64,000 bases of DNA from Seonamhaeicola sp. (GTDB taxonomy: Bacteria > Bacteroidota > Bacteroidia > Flavobacteriales > Flavobacteriaceae), in assembly GCF_028281565.1 (NCBI RefSeq), contig NZ_JANQJQ010000047.1:1-64000 (forward strand). The letters run 5' to 3'. Below, piece by piece: positions 8,163 through 16,745 of the stretch (position 1 is its first letter; every line of letters begins with the position of its first letter). Position numbers and translations under genes: made by a program. The notes under the pieces are model-generated. The model searched no databases. It saw only the letters and a list, made by a program, of their open reading frames with translations, and was not told the DNA's origin.

Positions 8163-8774
8163 ATGGAAACGTTTTTAGTCATAGTCATAAGTGCGTTGGT
8201 GACCTTAGGAGTTGTAACACTTTTTAAGGCATTTAAAAGAAAACAGCTGGTAAATGCCCAATCGGTTATTCTTTTAGACAAGATCAAAAAGGTGTGTAAG
8301 TTCATTACCGTTGAAGGTGATTTTGCGGAGATTTATCACTATGAAGATGTAAAGCAAAAGTTTTTAAAACTCATTTCAAGTAAAAAGAAAGCCTTAGTGG
8401 TCATCAATGCCAAGGCGCATGTGGGATATGATTTATCTAAAATTCAGCTGCGGTCAGACACGGTTAAAAAGACCATTATTTTAGAGCACTTTCCGCAACC
8501 CGAAGTCTTGTCAATAGAAACCAATTTGAATTATTATGATAAGTCTGATGGACTTTTCAATAAGTTTGAAGCGACCGACCTGACCGATTTACACCAGGAA
8601 GCAAAACAGCACATCCAGGATAAGATCCCTGAAAGCGGACTCATTCAAATCGCTCAAAACGAAGCTAAAGAGACCATTCTGCTTATAGAAACCATAGTGG
8701 AGACCATTGGTTGGACCTTAGATTATGCTTCTTTAAAAATAAAGGGTAGCGACCTAAAGAAGCTCGAACAATGA
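8163..8774 (+). CDS. DUF4230 domain protein, membrane anchored
   Basis: 203 residues with one N-terminal membrane helix (about 3-20, LVIVISALVTLGVVTLF) and a soluble DUF4230 domain. Typical features are FAEIYHYEDV, KKALVVINAKAHVGYDLSKI and the FPQPEVLSIETNLNYYDKSDG segment. The family function is not known. It starts 1 bp after the cyclase stop and overlaps the next gene by 4 bp (ATGA), so translation is probably coupled. Confidence 0.85.
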   Translation: METFLVIVISALVTLGVVTLFKAFKRKQLVNAQSVILLDKIKKVCKFITVEGDFAEIYHYEDVKQKFLKLISSKKKALVVINAKAHVGYDLSKIQLRSDTVKKTIILEHFPQPEVLSIETNLNYYDKSDGLFNKFEATDLTDLHQEAKQHIQDKIPESGLIQIAQNEAKETILLIETIVETIGWTLDYASLKIKGSDLKKLEQ

Positions 8775-9169
8775 TTGAGATTTCAAAAGATAAAACGAAG
8801 CTGCAAATAGATGTTATACATAGTTTTCTAACCAAAGCTTATTGGGCTAAAGGAAGAACTGTAGAAGAAGTAAAAAGAAGTATTGAGCATAGCTTATGTT
8901 ATGGTGTTTATAGCGATGGGAATCAAATAGGTTTTGCCAGGATTGCCACAGATTATACCGTATTTGCATACCTAATGGATGTGTTTATTTTAGATGCGTT
9001 TAGAGGAAACGGCTATTCAAAACAACTTATGGCTGCCATTAGTGAAGATAAGCAGCTTAAATCCTGTAAAGTATGGATGTTAAAAACTGCTGATGCTCAT
9101 GGACTTTATAAGCAATTCGGTTTTAATGCACTGGGTAGTCCGGAAAAAGTAATGGAACGTTTATTGTAA
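8771..9169 (+). CDS. GNAT family N-acetyltransferase
   Basis: 132-residue acetyl-CoA-dependent acyltransferase. The acceptor and cofactor core is visible: FARIATDYTVFAYLMDVFIL (beta4) followed by the pyrophosphate-binding loop DAFRGNGYSKQLM, and the C-terminal HGLYKQFGFNALG typical of this subfamily. The N-terminal ISKDKTKLQIDVIHSFLTKAYWAKGRT also fits. Its start overlaps the DUF4230 stop by 4 bp. The substrate cannot be predicted. Confidence 0.9.
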   Translation: MIEISKDKTKLQIDVIHSFLTKAYWAKGRTVEEVKRSIEHSLCYGVYSDGNQIGFARIATDYTVFAYLMDVFILDAFRGNGYSKQLMAAISEDKQLKSCKVWMLKTADAHGLYKQFGFNALGSPEKVMERLL

Positions 9170-9176
9170 ATAGCAT

Positions 9177-9545
9177 ATGAATATAGAACAAATCCGTAAT
9201 TATTGTATAAGCAAAAAAGGATCTACAGAAGAGTTCCCTTTTGATGAGGATACCCTGGTTTTTAAGGTATTGGGTAAAATGTTTTTAATGGCACCTTTGA
9301 AAAAGTGGGAGCAGGGCGAAGCAACCATTACTTTAAAGTGTGATCCGGAGTATACAGTGGAATTACGGGAACAATATGAAAGCATCTATGCCGGCCCTTA
9401 TGTGAGCAATAAGCATTGGAATACCATGGATCTTTACAAAGGTGAGTTGCAACCTCCATTCGTTCTTAAACTGATCGACCATTCTTACAACATGGTTGTA
9501 AAAGGTATGACAAAAAAAATGCGAGATACCTTGTCAAATCTTTAA
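9177..9545 (+). CDS. MmcQ/YjbR family protein
   Basis: 122-residue CyaY-like fold protein of the MmcQ/YjbR (DUF1801-related) group. Family hallmarks are the start MNIEQIRNYCISKKGSTEEF, the strand KVLGKMFLMAPL, ITLKCDPE, and the PYVSNKHWNTMDL segment. Members are thought to bind DNA, but no clear role is established. It is the last gene of the cyclase run, 7 bp after the GNAT gene. Confidence 0.88.
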   Translation: MNIEQIRNYCISKKGSTEEFPFDEDTLVFKVLGKMFLMAPLKKWEQGEATITLKCDPEYTVELREQYESIYAGPYVSNKHWNTMDLYKGELQPPFVLKLIDHSYNMVVKGMTKKMRDTLSNL

Positions 9546-9760
9546 GTGTCTGCTAATCAATAATTTCTATTTTTTTTGTATATTTATTATCTATCTTTCC
9601 TAAAAGACTAATTCATAGTAGGTAAAGATTACCTCAAATCTTCAATAGTGCCTCATAATCTTCCGGACCAAATTGATATTAATCGCCATGAATATAGTAC
9701 GCAATTAAATGGTAAATTGCTATAGTTGATAGGAAAGGGTGCTTTTACAGTACCCTTTTT
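9546..9760. other. Non-coding stretch with a terminator-like hairpin
   Basis: No convincing gene. The stretch contains a T8 run, a short open segment without a good start codon (about 9620-9722), and near its end the hairpin AAAGGGT...ACCCTTT followed by T7 (9734-9760), which would terminate plus-strand transcription of the cyclase run. Confidence 0.5.
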
Positions 9761-9904
9761 TTATTTGTCTTTGTTATCTTTTTTAAACCAGCCAAAACCA
9801 AAAGGCAGTAATAAAAAAAGGAAAAAATAGCGCCCGGTGATAAGCCCGAAAGCGGTAATTAAAAGGGATACTATTAATAATATATTGAGATAACTTTTTT
9901 TCAC
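9761..9904 (-). CDS. Predicted 47-residue membrane protein, GTG start
   Basis: A short frame read from a GTG at 9904 gives a two-helix hydrophobic protein: KKSYLNILLIVSLLITAF then GLITGRYFFLFLLPFGFGWF, ending in a charged KKDNKDK tail. It begins 11 bp after the stop of the AraC gene on the same strand, so it could be the distal gene of that transcript. The amphipathic layout with a charged C-terminus favours a real gene; the GTG start and small size leave doubt. Confidence 0.5.
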   Translation of the reverse strand: MKKSYLNILLIVSLLITAFGLITGRYFFLFLLLPFGFGWFKKDNKDK

Positions 9905-9915
9905 CGGTTTAAGTT

Positions 9916-10761
9916 TTAGTGATTACGCTTCCTGAATTCTGATGGATTCATAGTTTTAATTGCTTTAAACTGCCGGTTAAAGTTAGACATATTATTAAAA
10001 CCAACCTGTTCGGCGATTTCAATAACAGACAGGTCTCTTTCTGAAATTAATTTTTTACAGGCATGCTCTATGCGTAATTCATTTAAAAAGTGGACGTAGG
10101 TTTTGTTCGTCCGTTTTTTAAAGTATTTGCAAAACGCGTTTTTGGTCATATTGGCTACATCGGCAATGGCTTCTAAAGAAATAGTTTGCTGGTAATTGTT
10201 CATAGTGAATTCAAAAACATTACGCATTCTGGTGCCTTCATTAACGGTATATTTTTTATCGTATACAAATGATGACAGGCTTTCGTAATTAGCTTTTGAA
10301 GTTATTTTTAAAACTTGTAAAAGTATAATAAACCTGTCCAGTTTTGAGGCATTTTCCAATTGGAAAAACAAATCCTCAATTAATTTGGTTTCGGAGGTTA
10401 CTTTAAATCCGTGTCTGGCACGCTTGAAAAATAACGCCAATTCCTTTAATTCTTCCAATTCAAAAAAACGATCCCCAAAAGCGGTTTCGGTAAAAAATAA
10501 GGTTAACATGTGAGATACTTTACCGGCACTTATGTCACTTTTAAATACATGTGGAATATTGCTGCCAATAATTACAACAGTCCCTTTAGAGTAATAATTC
10601 ACGGAATCACCAACTATAAGGGTGCCTTCGCCTTCAACAATATAGCTTATCTGGATTTCTTCGTGCTGGTGTAACTTGTCATAGAAAGCGTTTCCATGAT
10701 CCGTTTGAAATACCAGGCCATCCTGTTCCGGTTTGGGTATTTTAAAAGGTAAGACTTTCAA
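9916..10761 (-). CDS. AraC family regulator, probably of hydroxyproline catabolism
   Basis: 281 residues: an N-terminal cupin sensor domain (about 15-110, with FYDKLHQHEEIQISYIVEGE and GTVVIIGSNIPHVF) and a C-terminal pair of helix-turn-helix motifs (about 185-280). The second HTH reads VIEIAEQVGFNNMSNFNRQF, close to the AraC signature, and the first KNAFCKYFKKRTNKT. It is transcribed away from the hydroxyproline genes across a 133-bp spacer, the usual layout for a local activator. The ligand is probably hydroxyproline or a pathway intermediate; this rests on position only. Confidence 0.88.
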   Translation of the reverse strand: MKVLPFKIPKPEQDGLVFQTDHGNAFYDKLHQHEEIQISYIVEGEGTLIVGDSVNYYSKGTVVIIGSNIPHVFKSDISAGKVSHMLTLFFTETAFGDRFFELEELKELALFFKRARHGFKVTSETKLIEDLFFQLENASKLDRFIILLQVLKITSKANYESLSSFVYDKKYTVNEGTRMRNVFEFTMNNYQQTISLEAIADVANMTKNAFCKYFKKRTNKTYVHFLNELRIEHACKKLISERDLSVIEIAEQVGFNNMSNFNRQFKAIKTMNPSEFRKRNH

Positions 10762-10894
10762 ATTTGTATGCTAATAATATTCAAAAATATAAATTAATTT
10801 ACATAAATTGGATAATCTAGTATGTGTTTTAAATAAAAAACTATTAAATGATCTTACAAAGACCTTTTAATTTTGTGCTATAAAACGTAAGTAT
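10762..10894. promoter_or_regulatory. Divergent promoter region araC / hydroxyproline genes
   Basis: Short AT-rich spacer. A perfect -7 element TAATTTTG lies at 10868-10875, 20 bp before the DapA-like start; I see no good TTTG at the right distance upstream, which would suit an activator-dependent promoter. Confidence 0.45.
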
Positions 10895-11824
10895 ATGAGT
10901 ATAGAATGGAAAGGTGTCATGCCGGCAGTAACCACGCAGTTCACCAGGCATGATGAATTAGATCTGGAATTATTTAAAGTGAATATCAAGGCACAGTTGG
11001 ATGCCGGGGTTCACGGATTGGTTTTAGGAGGTACCCTGGGAGAGGCCAGTACCTTAACAACAGAAGAGTTACGCACATTAACAAGAGAAACAGTAGCCTT
11101 TGTGAACGGTAAAGTGCCTGTAATTATGAATATTGCAGAACAAACCACCAAAGCCGCTATAAATTTAGCTAAAATAGCAGAAGCAGATGGTGCCAGGGGG
11201 CTTATGATATTGCCACCTATGCGCTATAAAGCAAGTGATGAAGAGGTGGTGGCCTATTTTAAAGCGGTAGCTCATAGTACGTCGTTGCCCATCATGATTT
11301 ATAACAATCCGGTAGATTATAAAACAGAAGTGACCTTAGATATGTTTGAAGCATTACTTCAGGAATGCCCTAACATTCAGGCGGTAAAAGAATCTACAAG
11401 AGATACTACTAACATTACCAGAATTAAAAACAGGTTTGGAGACAGACTTGCCATTCTTTGTGGTGTAGATACATTAGCTTTAGAAAGTCTGCTCATTGGA
11501 GCGGACGGTTGGGTAGCCGGTTTGGTAGATGCTTTCCCCCGGGAAACGGTGGCTATTTACGAACTTCAAAAAGCAGGAAGAATAAAAGAGGCCCTGTCCA
11601 TTTACAGGTGGTTCATGCCATTGCTGGAGTTAGATATTAATACTAAATTAGTACAGTATATAAAGTTGGCATCGGTGTACACCAACATAGGGTCGGAATA
11701 TGTAAGGGCGCCCAGGCTAACGTTGCAGGGAGCTGAACGAAAAACCATTATTAAAATTATTGAAGATAGTTTAAAAACCAGGCCGGTATTACCGGAGTAT
11801 AAAAATTTAAGTGCTTTGGTTTAA
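10895..11824 (+). CDS. DapA-family lyase, probable 1-pyrroline-4-hydroxy-2-carboxylate deaminase
   Basis: 309-residue class I aldolase-fold protein of the dihydrodipicolinate synthase family. The Schiff-base Lys is K165 (IQAVKEST), the catalytic Tyr is Y136 (MIYNNP), and the GGTLGEASTLT segment near residue 45 binds the substrate carboxylate. The next genes encode the other three steps of hydroxyproline breakdown, so the likely reaction is deamination and dehydration of 1-pyrroline-4-hydroxy-2-carboxylate to 2-oxoglutarate semialdehyde. By fold alone it could be any DapA relative; the assignment rests on neighbours. Confidence 0.85.
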   Translation: MSIEWKGVMPAVTTQFTRHDELDLELFKVNIKAQLDAGVHGLVLGGTLGEASTLTTEELRTLTRETVAFVNGKVPVIMNIAEQTTKAAINLAKIAEADGARGLMILPPMRYKASDEEVVAYFKAVAHSTSLPIMIYNNPVDYKTEVTLDMFEALLQECPNIQAVKESTRDTTNITRIKNRFGDRLAILCGVDTLALESLLIGADGWVAGLVDAFPRETVAIYELQKAGRIKEALSIYRWFMPLLELDINTKLVQYIKLASVYTNIGSEYVRAPRLTLQGAERKTIIKIIEDSLKTRPVLPEYKNLSALV

Positions 11825-11849
11825 TATTGTAATTAATTTGATGTAAGTA

Positions 11850-11880
11850 ATTCGGGTGTTCCCTGTCGGGTCGGGCTTTA
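11850..11880. repeat. GC-rich island in an AT-rich spacer
   Basis: The 189-bp spacer 11825-12013 has no gene. It holds a GC-rich piece with CGGGTGTTCCC and GTCGGGTCGGGC that stands out against the AT-rich surround and resembles a dispersed flavobacterial repeat. The rest shows nothing clear. Confidence 0.35.
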
Positions 11881-12013
11881 TTCGTGGTTTTATATTTAAA
11901 ATTTCTGAACTCATGAATATAAAAGAGCTTCAATAGATACCTCTATCCCTAACACAAAGTAACAATCTGATCTTTTATTCCTTTTTTGTCAACGGAAAAG
12001 AAACACTAAATAA

Positions 12014-13603
12014 ATGAATATGATAACAGGAAAAAACTATATAGGCAATCAATTGTCATCAAAAGGAACCAAAACCTATAAAACCTTTAACCCGGAATTA
12101 AATATAGAAAATGCGCATGTTTTCACAGAGGCAACTCATGAAGAAATTGAGGAAGCTGTTTCTTTGGCATCAAAAGCGTTTAAAGTCTATAAATCAATTT
12201 CCGGGGCAGAAAAGGCAGCATTTTTGAATGCCATTGCCGATGAAATTTTAGCACTGGATGATACATTAATACAAACCTATTGTTCAGAAACTGGTTTGCC
12301 GGAAGGAAGAGCCAAAGGAGAACGAGGAAGAACCGTTTTCCAGTTGCGGTCGTTCGCAGATTTGGTTCAGGAAGGTTCCTGGGTTGAGGCCAGTATTGAT
12401 ACCGCTATACCCGATAGAGAACCTGTGCCAAAACCTGACCTGAGAAAAATGCTCATTCCATTAGGGCCTGTTGTGGTCTTTGGAGCCAGTAATTTTCCAT
12501 TGGCCTATTCTACCGCTGGGGGAGATACGGCGGCGGCTTTAGCAGCCGGTTGTCCGGTCATTGTAAAATCACATCCTATGCATGCAGGTACGGGAGCATT
12601 GGTTGCGTCTGCTATTATCAAAGCAGCAGAAAGAACAAATATACCAAACGGTGTGTTTTCCAATATCAATTCCAGTGGCATTGAAGTGGGTGCGATACTG
12701 GTGAAACATCCCAAAGTAAAAGCCGTTGGATTTACGGGAAGTATAAAAGGCGGAAGGGCCTTGTATGATATGGCGTCTCAAAGAGAAGAACCCATTCCGG
12801 TTTTTGCTGAAATGGGAAGTATTAATCCGGTAGTCATTTTACCGGAGGCACTAAAGAAAAGAGGCGCGACTTTAGCGAAAACATACGCTGGTTCTATCAC
12901 GCTTGGAACCGGGCAGTTTTGCACAAATCCGGGATTGATCTTAGGCATTAAGAGTGCGTCTTTGGATGCTTTTATAGAGGATCTGTCAACAGAAATTGTA
13001 AAGATGACCCCTTCGTGCATGCTACATCCAAATATTCATGGTGCTTATAACAGAAACAAAGACACGGCCATGTCTCAACCGGAATTACAAGTAGTTGCTG
13101 ATTACGGCTCCGAAGTGAAAACAAACTATGCAAAACAAGCTATTGTAACTGTTAAGGGTGACACGTTTTTGAATAATCCTAAACTCCACCAGGAAGTATT
13201 CGGGCCTTTTTCAATGGTGGTGCAATGTGAAGATGAAACCCAATTAGAACAGATCATTTGGCAATTGGAAGGGCAGTTGACCGGTACGATGATTTCGGAG
13301 GACAATGAAATTTCAAATTATCAGAATCTGGTTTCAGCATTACAAAACAGGGTTGGGCGACTAATTTTTAATGGCGTGCCAACCGGTGTTGAGGTTTGCC
13401 CCTCCATGGTTCATGGAGGTCCCTATCCGGCATCAACAGATAGCCGTTTTACGGCTGTTGGAATAAACGCTGTCAAACGTTGGGCAAGGCCGTTTAGTTA
13501 TCAGGACTGGCCGAATAGTCTATTACCTGAGGCGCTTAAAAATGAAAACCCGTTGAACATTTCACGGTTGGTGAATAATGTTCAGACAAAAAATAAAATT
13601 TAA
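12014..13603 (+). CDS. NADP-dependent aldehyde dehydrogenase, probable 2-oxoglutarate semialdehyde dehydrogenase
   Basis: 529-residue aldehyde dehydrogenase, the length of the 2,5-dioxovalerate (KGSA) dehydrogenase type. Catalytic residues are C303 (GQFCTNPG) and E266 (FAEMGS); the cofactor segment GFTGSIKGGRALYD lies just before. The N-terminal ITGKNYIGNQLSSKG and the C-terminal NGVPTGVEVCPSMVHGGPYP with STDSRFTAVG match this subfamily. It would oxidise 2-oxoglutarate semialdehyde to 2-oxoglutarate, the final step of the local hydroxyproline pathway. A second ATG two codons in is an alternative start. Confidence 0.93.
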   Translation: MNMITGKNYIGNQLSSKGTKTYKTFNPELNIENAHVFTEATHEEIEEAVSLASKAFKVYKSISGAEKAAFLNAIADEILALDDTLIQTYCSETGLPEGRAKGERGRTVFQLRSFADLVQEGSWVEASIDTAIPDREPVPKPDLRKMLIPLGPVVVFGASNFPLAYSTAGGDTAAALAAGCPVIVKSHPMHAGTGALVASAIIKAAERTNIPNGVFSNINSSGIEVGAILVKHPKVKAVGFTGSIKGGRALYDMASQREEPIPVFAEMGSINPVVILPEALKKRGATLAKTYAGSITLGTGQFCTNPGLILGIKSASLDAFIEDLSTEIVKMTPSCMLHPNIHGAYNRNKDTAMSQPELQVVADYGSEVKTNYAKQAIVTVKGDTFLNNPKLHQEVFGPFSMVVQCEDETQLEQIIWQLEGQLTGTMISEDNEISNYQNLVSALQNRVGRLIFNGVPTGVEVCPSMVHGGPYPASTDSRFTAVGINAVKRWARPFSYQDWPNSLLPEALKNENPLNISRLVNNVQTKNKI

Positions 13604-13670
13604 GAATAATAGCAAAATTGAATAAGAGTGACTAACTCAAAAAACAAAGACTGTTTAAAAAGGCAGGTTT

Positions 13671-13797
13671 TGTCAACCTGAACCTGCCTGTGCTGAACTT
13701 GTTTCAGTATTTCAGGTTCTCATAACTCTTGATAACTGGTAAGATGAGATTCTGAAATGCACTTCGACTAAACTCTGTGTAAAAATTCAGAATGACA
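13671..13797. repeat. Long imperfect palindromic repeat
   Basis: Runs from TGTCAACCTGAACC to TTCAGAATGACA. Inside are GTGCTGAACTTGTTTCAG and, on the other arm, CTGAAATGCACTTCGACTAA, the mirrored words typical of flavobacterial intergenic palindromes. It fills most of the 238-bp spacer between the dehydrogenase and the epimerase. Confidence 0.65.
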
Positions 13798-13841
13798 GTT
13801 TCAGATACTTTTCAGATAGTCTTTTATATTAATTTAAAGAT

Positions 13842-14849
13842 ATGAAGCGTGTTTTTCATTGCATAGATGCCCATACCTGTGGCAATCCGGTGAGAGTTAT
13901 TAAAGAAGGTGGTCCGGAGCTTGTTGGGGAAACGATGCGTGATAAGCGTCAACATTTTATAAAGGCCTATGACTGGATAAGAAAAGGGTTGATGTTTGAA
14001 CCTCGGGGGCATGATATGATGAGCGGAAGTATTTTGTATCCGCCTCATGATCCGGACAATGATTTTGCCATTTTATTTATTGAGACTTCAGGTTGTTTAC
14101 CCATGTGTGGCCATGGTACTATAGGCACCATTACAGTAGCCATAGAAGAAGGTTTGGTAAAACCCAAAATTCCGGGAAAAATTAAAATGGAAGCTCCTGC
14201 AGGGTTGGTTGAAATAGACTATCAGCAAACCGGCGATAAAGTAGATTGGGTAAAACTGATCAATGTAAAAAGTTATTTGGCTGCCGAAAACCTTTCGGTA
14301 ACGTTGGATGAATTAGGTGACATAATCTTTGATGTTGCTTATGGGGGGAATTATTATGCCATTGTAGACCCTCAGAAAAATTTTAACGGTATCCACAATT
14401 TTAAAGCTTCGGATATTATTCGTTTTTCGCAGGAAGCCAGAAAGAAAATTAATGATAAATACTCCGATGCATTTGTGCACCCGGAAGATGACACCATCAG
14501 AAATGTATCTCATATGTTATGGACAGGTAATACCATAGAAGCTTCTTCTTCAGGTAGAAATGCGGTCTTTTACGGTGATAAGGCCATAGATAGAAGCCCC
14601 TGCGGTACCGGTACCTCGGCTCGTATGGCACAATTATACGCCAAAGGAAAACTAAGAAAAGGTGAAGCGTTTATTCATGAGAGTTTTATAGGGTCCAAGT
14701 TTATTGGCCGTATTGAGGAGGAAACGATTTTAGCCGATAAGAAAGCAATTATTCCAAGTGTGCAGGGTTGGGCAAAAGTATACGGGTATAATACCATTAC
14801 CATGGACCCTGAAGATGACCCTTATGCGTATGGTTTTCAAGTAATTTAG
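13842..14849 (+). CDS. 4-hydroxyproline 2-epimerase (proline racemase family)
   Basis: 335-residue cofactor-independent epimerase. Both catalytic Cys are present: C89 in MCGHGT and C254 in SPCGTGT. Enzymes with this pair are active racemases or epimerases, while the dehydratases of the family have Thr at the second site. The start HCIDAHTCGNPVRVI is also standard. It would convert trans-4-hydroxy-L-proline into cis-4-hydroxy-D-proline, the first step of the pathway, with the next gene (2 bp away) oxidising the product. Proline racemase is the main alternative, but the gene set favours hydroxyproline. Confidence 0.92.
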   Translation: MKRVFHCIDAHTCGNPVRVIKEGGPELVGETMRDKRQHFIKAYDWIRKGLMFEPRGHDMMSGSILYPPHDPDNDFAILFIETSGCLPMCGHGTIGTITVAIEEGLVKPKIPGKIKMEAPAGLVEIDYQQTGDKVDWVKLINVKSYLAAENLSVTLDELGDIIFDVAYGGNYYAIVDPQKNFNGIHNFKASDIIRFSQEARKKINDKYSDAFVHPEDDTIRNVSHMLWTGNTIEASSSGRNAVFYGDKAIDRSPCGTGTSARMAQLYAKGKLRKGEAFIHESFIGSKFIGRIEEETILADKKAIIPSVQGWAKVYGYNTITMDPEDDPYAYGFQVI

Positions 14850-14851
14850 TT

Positions 14852-16099
14852 ATGGGTAAACAAGTTGTCGTTATAGGAGGTGGTATTATAGGGCTTTGTT
14901 CGGCCTATTATCTCCATAAGGAAGGGCACCAGGTAGCTATAATTGATAAGTCAAACATGGATGCAGGGGCTTCTTATGTCAATGCAGGGTATTTGTCGCC
15001 TAGCCATGTTATTCCGTTGTCAGCTCCCGGCGTTATGAAAAAAGGTTTAAAATGGATGTTCAATCCGTCCAGTCCCTTATACATTAAACCACGCTTAAAC
15101 AAAGATTTTTTACAATGGGTTTGGGCTTTTAACAAATCCTGTAATATAGAACATGTAAAAACATCAGCTTCGGCCATTAGAGATATTACGATATTCAGCC
15201 AGGAGTTATTCGAAGCTATTATTAGGGACGAAAAATTTAACTCCCATTATGAAAAGAAGGGATTATTGATGTTATGTCAAACGGAGAAAGCTTTGGAAGA
15301 AGAAGTGTATATGGCGAAGATGGCAAGCGATTTAGGATTATCTGCCAGGGAAGTAAATACAGAAGAAATAAGGCAAATAGAATCCAATGTTTCAATTGAT
15401 GCCATTGGGGGCACCTATTTTGAATGTGATCATCATGCTACGCCTCATGAATTTATGGAAGCCATGAAAGCCTTTTTAGAACGCGTTGGTGTATCCTTTT
15501 TTAAGAATGAAACGGTTATGGATTTGGAAATTCAAAATGGAACGATATCCAAAATAAAAACTCAAAATCAAATTTTAAAAGCAGACGAATATGTTTTGGC
15601 GGCTGGCTCCTGGAGTGCTTTATTAAGCAAAAAAATAGGGTTAAAATTATTGTTGCAGGCAGGCAAGGGGTATCGTATTGAAACATCAAGAGCAACCAAT
15701 ATAACGGTTCCGGCCATTTTAGCGGAAGCAAAGGTAGCTGTAACACCCATGAACGGATTTACCCGTTTTGCCGGTACCATGGAAATTGCAGGCATCAGTC
15801 ATAATATTAATAAGATCCGGGTAGAGGCTATTGCAAGAGCAGCCAACACATATTACCCCGAAATAATGCTAAACCATGAAGAAAAGAAAACTGCAGCTTC
15901 CGGCTTAAGGCCTATTTCTCCTGACGGATTACCCTATATAGGTAAGTCTTCGAAATGTGATAATTTAACCATGGCAGCCGGACATGCTATGATGGGTTGG
16001 AGCATGGGAACAGCCACCGGGAAATTAGTGTCTGACATTATATCGGATAAAAAGCCTACATTAGATTTGAAGCATTATCACCCGGACAGGAAGTTTTAG
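14852..16099 (+). CDS. FAD-dependent D-amino acid dehydrogenase, probable D-hydroxyproline dehydrogenase
   Basis: 415-residue flavoprotein of the DadA/D-amino acid oxidase family. The dinucleotide fold is at the N-terminus (VVVIGGGIIGLCSAYYLHKE, residues 4-23), followed by DAGASYVNAGYLSPSHVIPL, and a C-terminal flavin segment with GLRPISPDGLPYIGKS and AAGHAMMGWSMGTATG. It starts 2 bp after the epimerase and would oxidise cis-4-hydroxy-D-proline to 1-pyrroline-4-hydroxy-2-carboxylate, passing electrons to the respiratory chain. Its 3' end overlaps the convergent SnoaL-like gene by 4 bp. Confidence 0.91.
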   Translation: MGKQVVVIGGGIIGLCSAYYLHKEGHQVAIIDKSNMDAGASYVNAGYLSPSHVIPLSAPGVMKKGLKWMFNPSSPLYIKPRLNKDFLQWVWAFNKSCNIEHVKTSASAIRDITIFSQELFEAIIRDEKFNSHYEKKGLLMLCQTEKALEEEVYMAKMASDLGLSAREVNTEEIRQIESNVSIDAIGGTYFECDHHATPHEFMEAMKAFLERVGVSFFKNETVMDLEIQNGTISKIKTQNQILKADEYVLAAGSWSALLSKKIGLKLLLQAGKGYRIETSRATNITVPAILAEAKVAVTPMNGFTRFAGTMEIAGISHNINKIRVEAIARAANTYYPEIMLNHEEKKTAASGLRPISPDGLPYIGKSSKCDNLTMAAGHAMMGWSMGTATGKLVSDIISDKKPTLDLKHYHPDRKF

Positions 16100-16533
16100 T
16101 TGGAGGTGTCGGCAATGATCTTCCATTCGCCATCTATCTTTTTAAAAACCAGCATAAAGAAACCATCGGCATTTCCTACCTCCCGTTTTAAGTGGTACTC
16201 ACCTAAAACATAATAAGCGCCTTCGGCAATTTTAGAAATGGCATTGATCCTAAAGCTTAATTTACCGGTGTGGTCTTTGGTTGGATAGGCTTTCAAATAC
16301 CTGTCTAAAGTAGCTTCCCAACCCTGGATCACACCACTGCTTCCGTAAAACTGAAGGGAATCACTTTTCCAATACCCCTCCATGAATTTTTCAATATCAT
16401 TTTTAGACCATGCCAGCCTTTGTGCTTTTAAGACCGCCTGAATGTCTTTCTTGTCTTTTTCTTCAGAATTTTGTGTATGACCTTTGGTAAGAGGGGCAAT
16501 GATCAGAACCAAAATAAATACAAGTTTTTTCAT
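16096..16533 (-). CDS. Exported SnoaL-like/DUF4440 protein
   Basis: About 145 residues from the ATG at 16533 (MKKLVFILVLIIAPLTKG), which gives a clean signal peptide; an upstream ATG at 16554 would spoil it. The mature part has the NTF2-like cone fold of DUF4440/SnoaL: KDIQAVLKAQRLAWSKNDIE, FMEGYWKSDSLQFYG, and the final strands with GEWKIIADTSN. Such proteins are usually periplasmic in Bacteroidetes, and their substrates are rarely known. It overlaps the end of the dehydrogenase gene on the other strand. Confidence 0.82.
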   Translation of the reverse strand: MKKLVFILVLIIAPLTKGHTQNSEEKDKKDIQAVLKAQRLAWSKNDIEKFMEGYWKSDSLQFYGSSGVIQGWEATLDRYLKAYPTKDHTGKLSFRINAISKIAEGAYYVLGEYHLKREVGNADGFFMLVFKKIDGEWKIIADTSN

Positions 16534-16590
16534 AGGGATGCATTTGACAGCCATAAAAATAGCTAAAATCTCAATTTAAAACGGTTACTC

Positions 16591-16647
16591 ATCGATGAAT
16601 TTGACACTTTACTTTGTTTTATCTAAAGTTAGGCTGAATTCATCGAT
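16591..16647. promoter_or_regulatory. Inverted repeat between divergent genes
   Basis: Perfect 11-bp arms ATCGATGAATT (16591-16601) and AATTCATCGAT (16637-16647), 35 bp apart, lie in the spacer between the minus-strand SnoaL-like gene and the plus-strand STAS gene. Possibly a regulator-binding pair; no known family is indicated. Confidence 0.4.
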
Positions 16648-16745
16648 AAATTAGGGGCTTAACTCATAAGAAAGTGTATTTTTATTTCATAATCAGATGA
16701 TTAGTCTCCCTCAAATTTATTGTACAACGTTAAAAAAACTTGATT

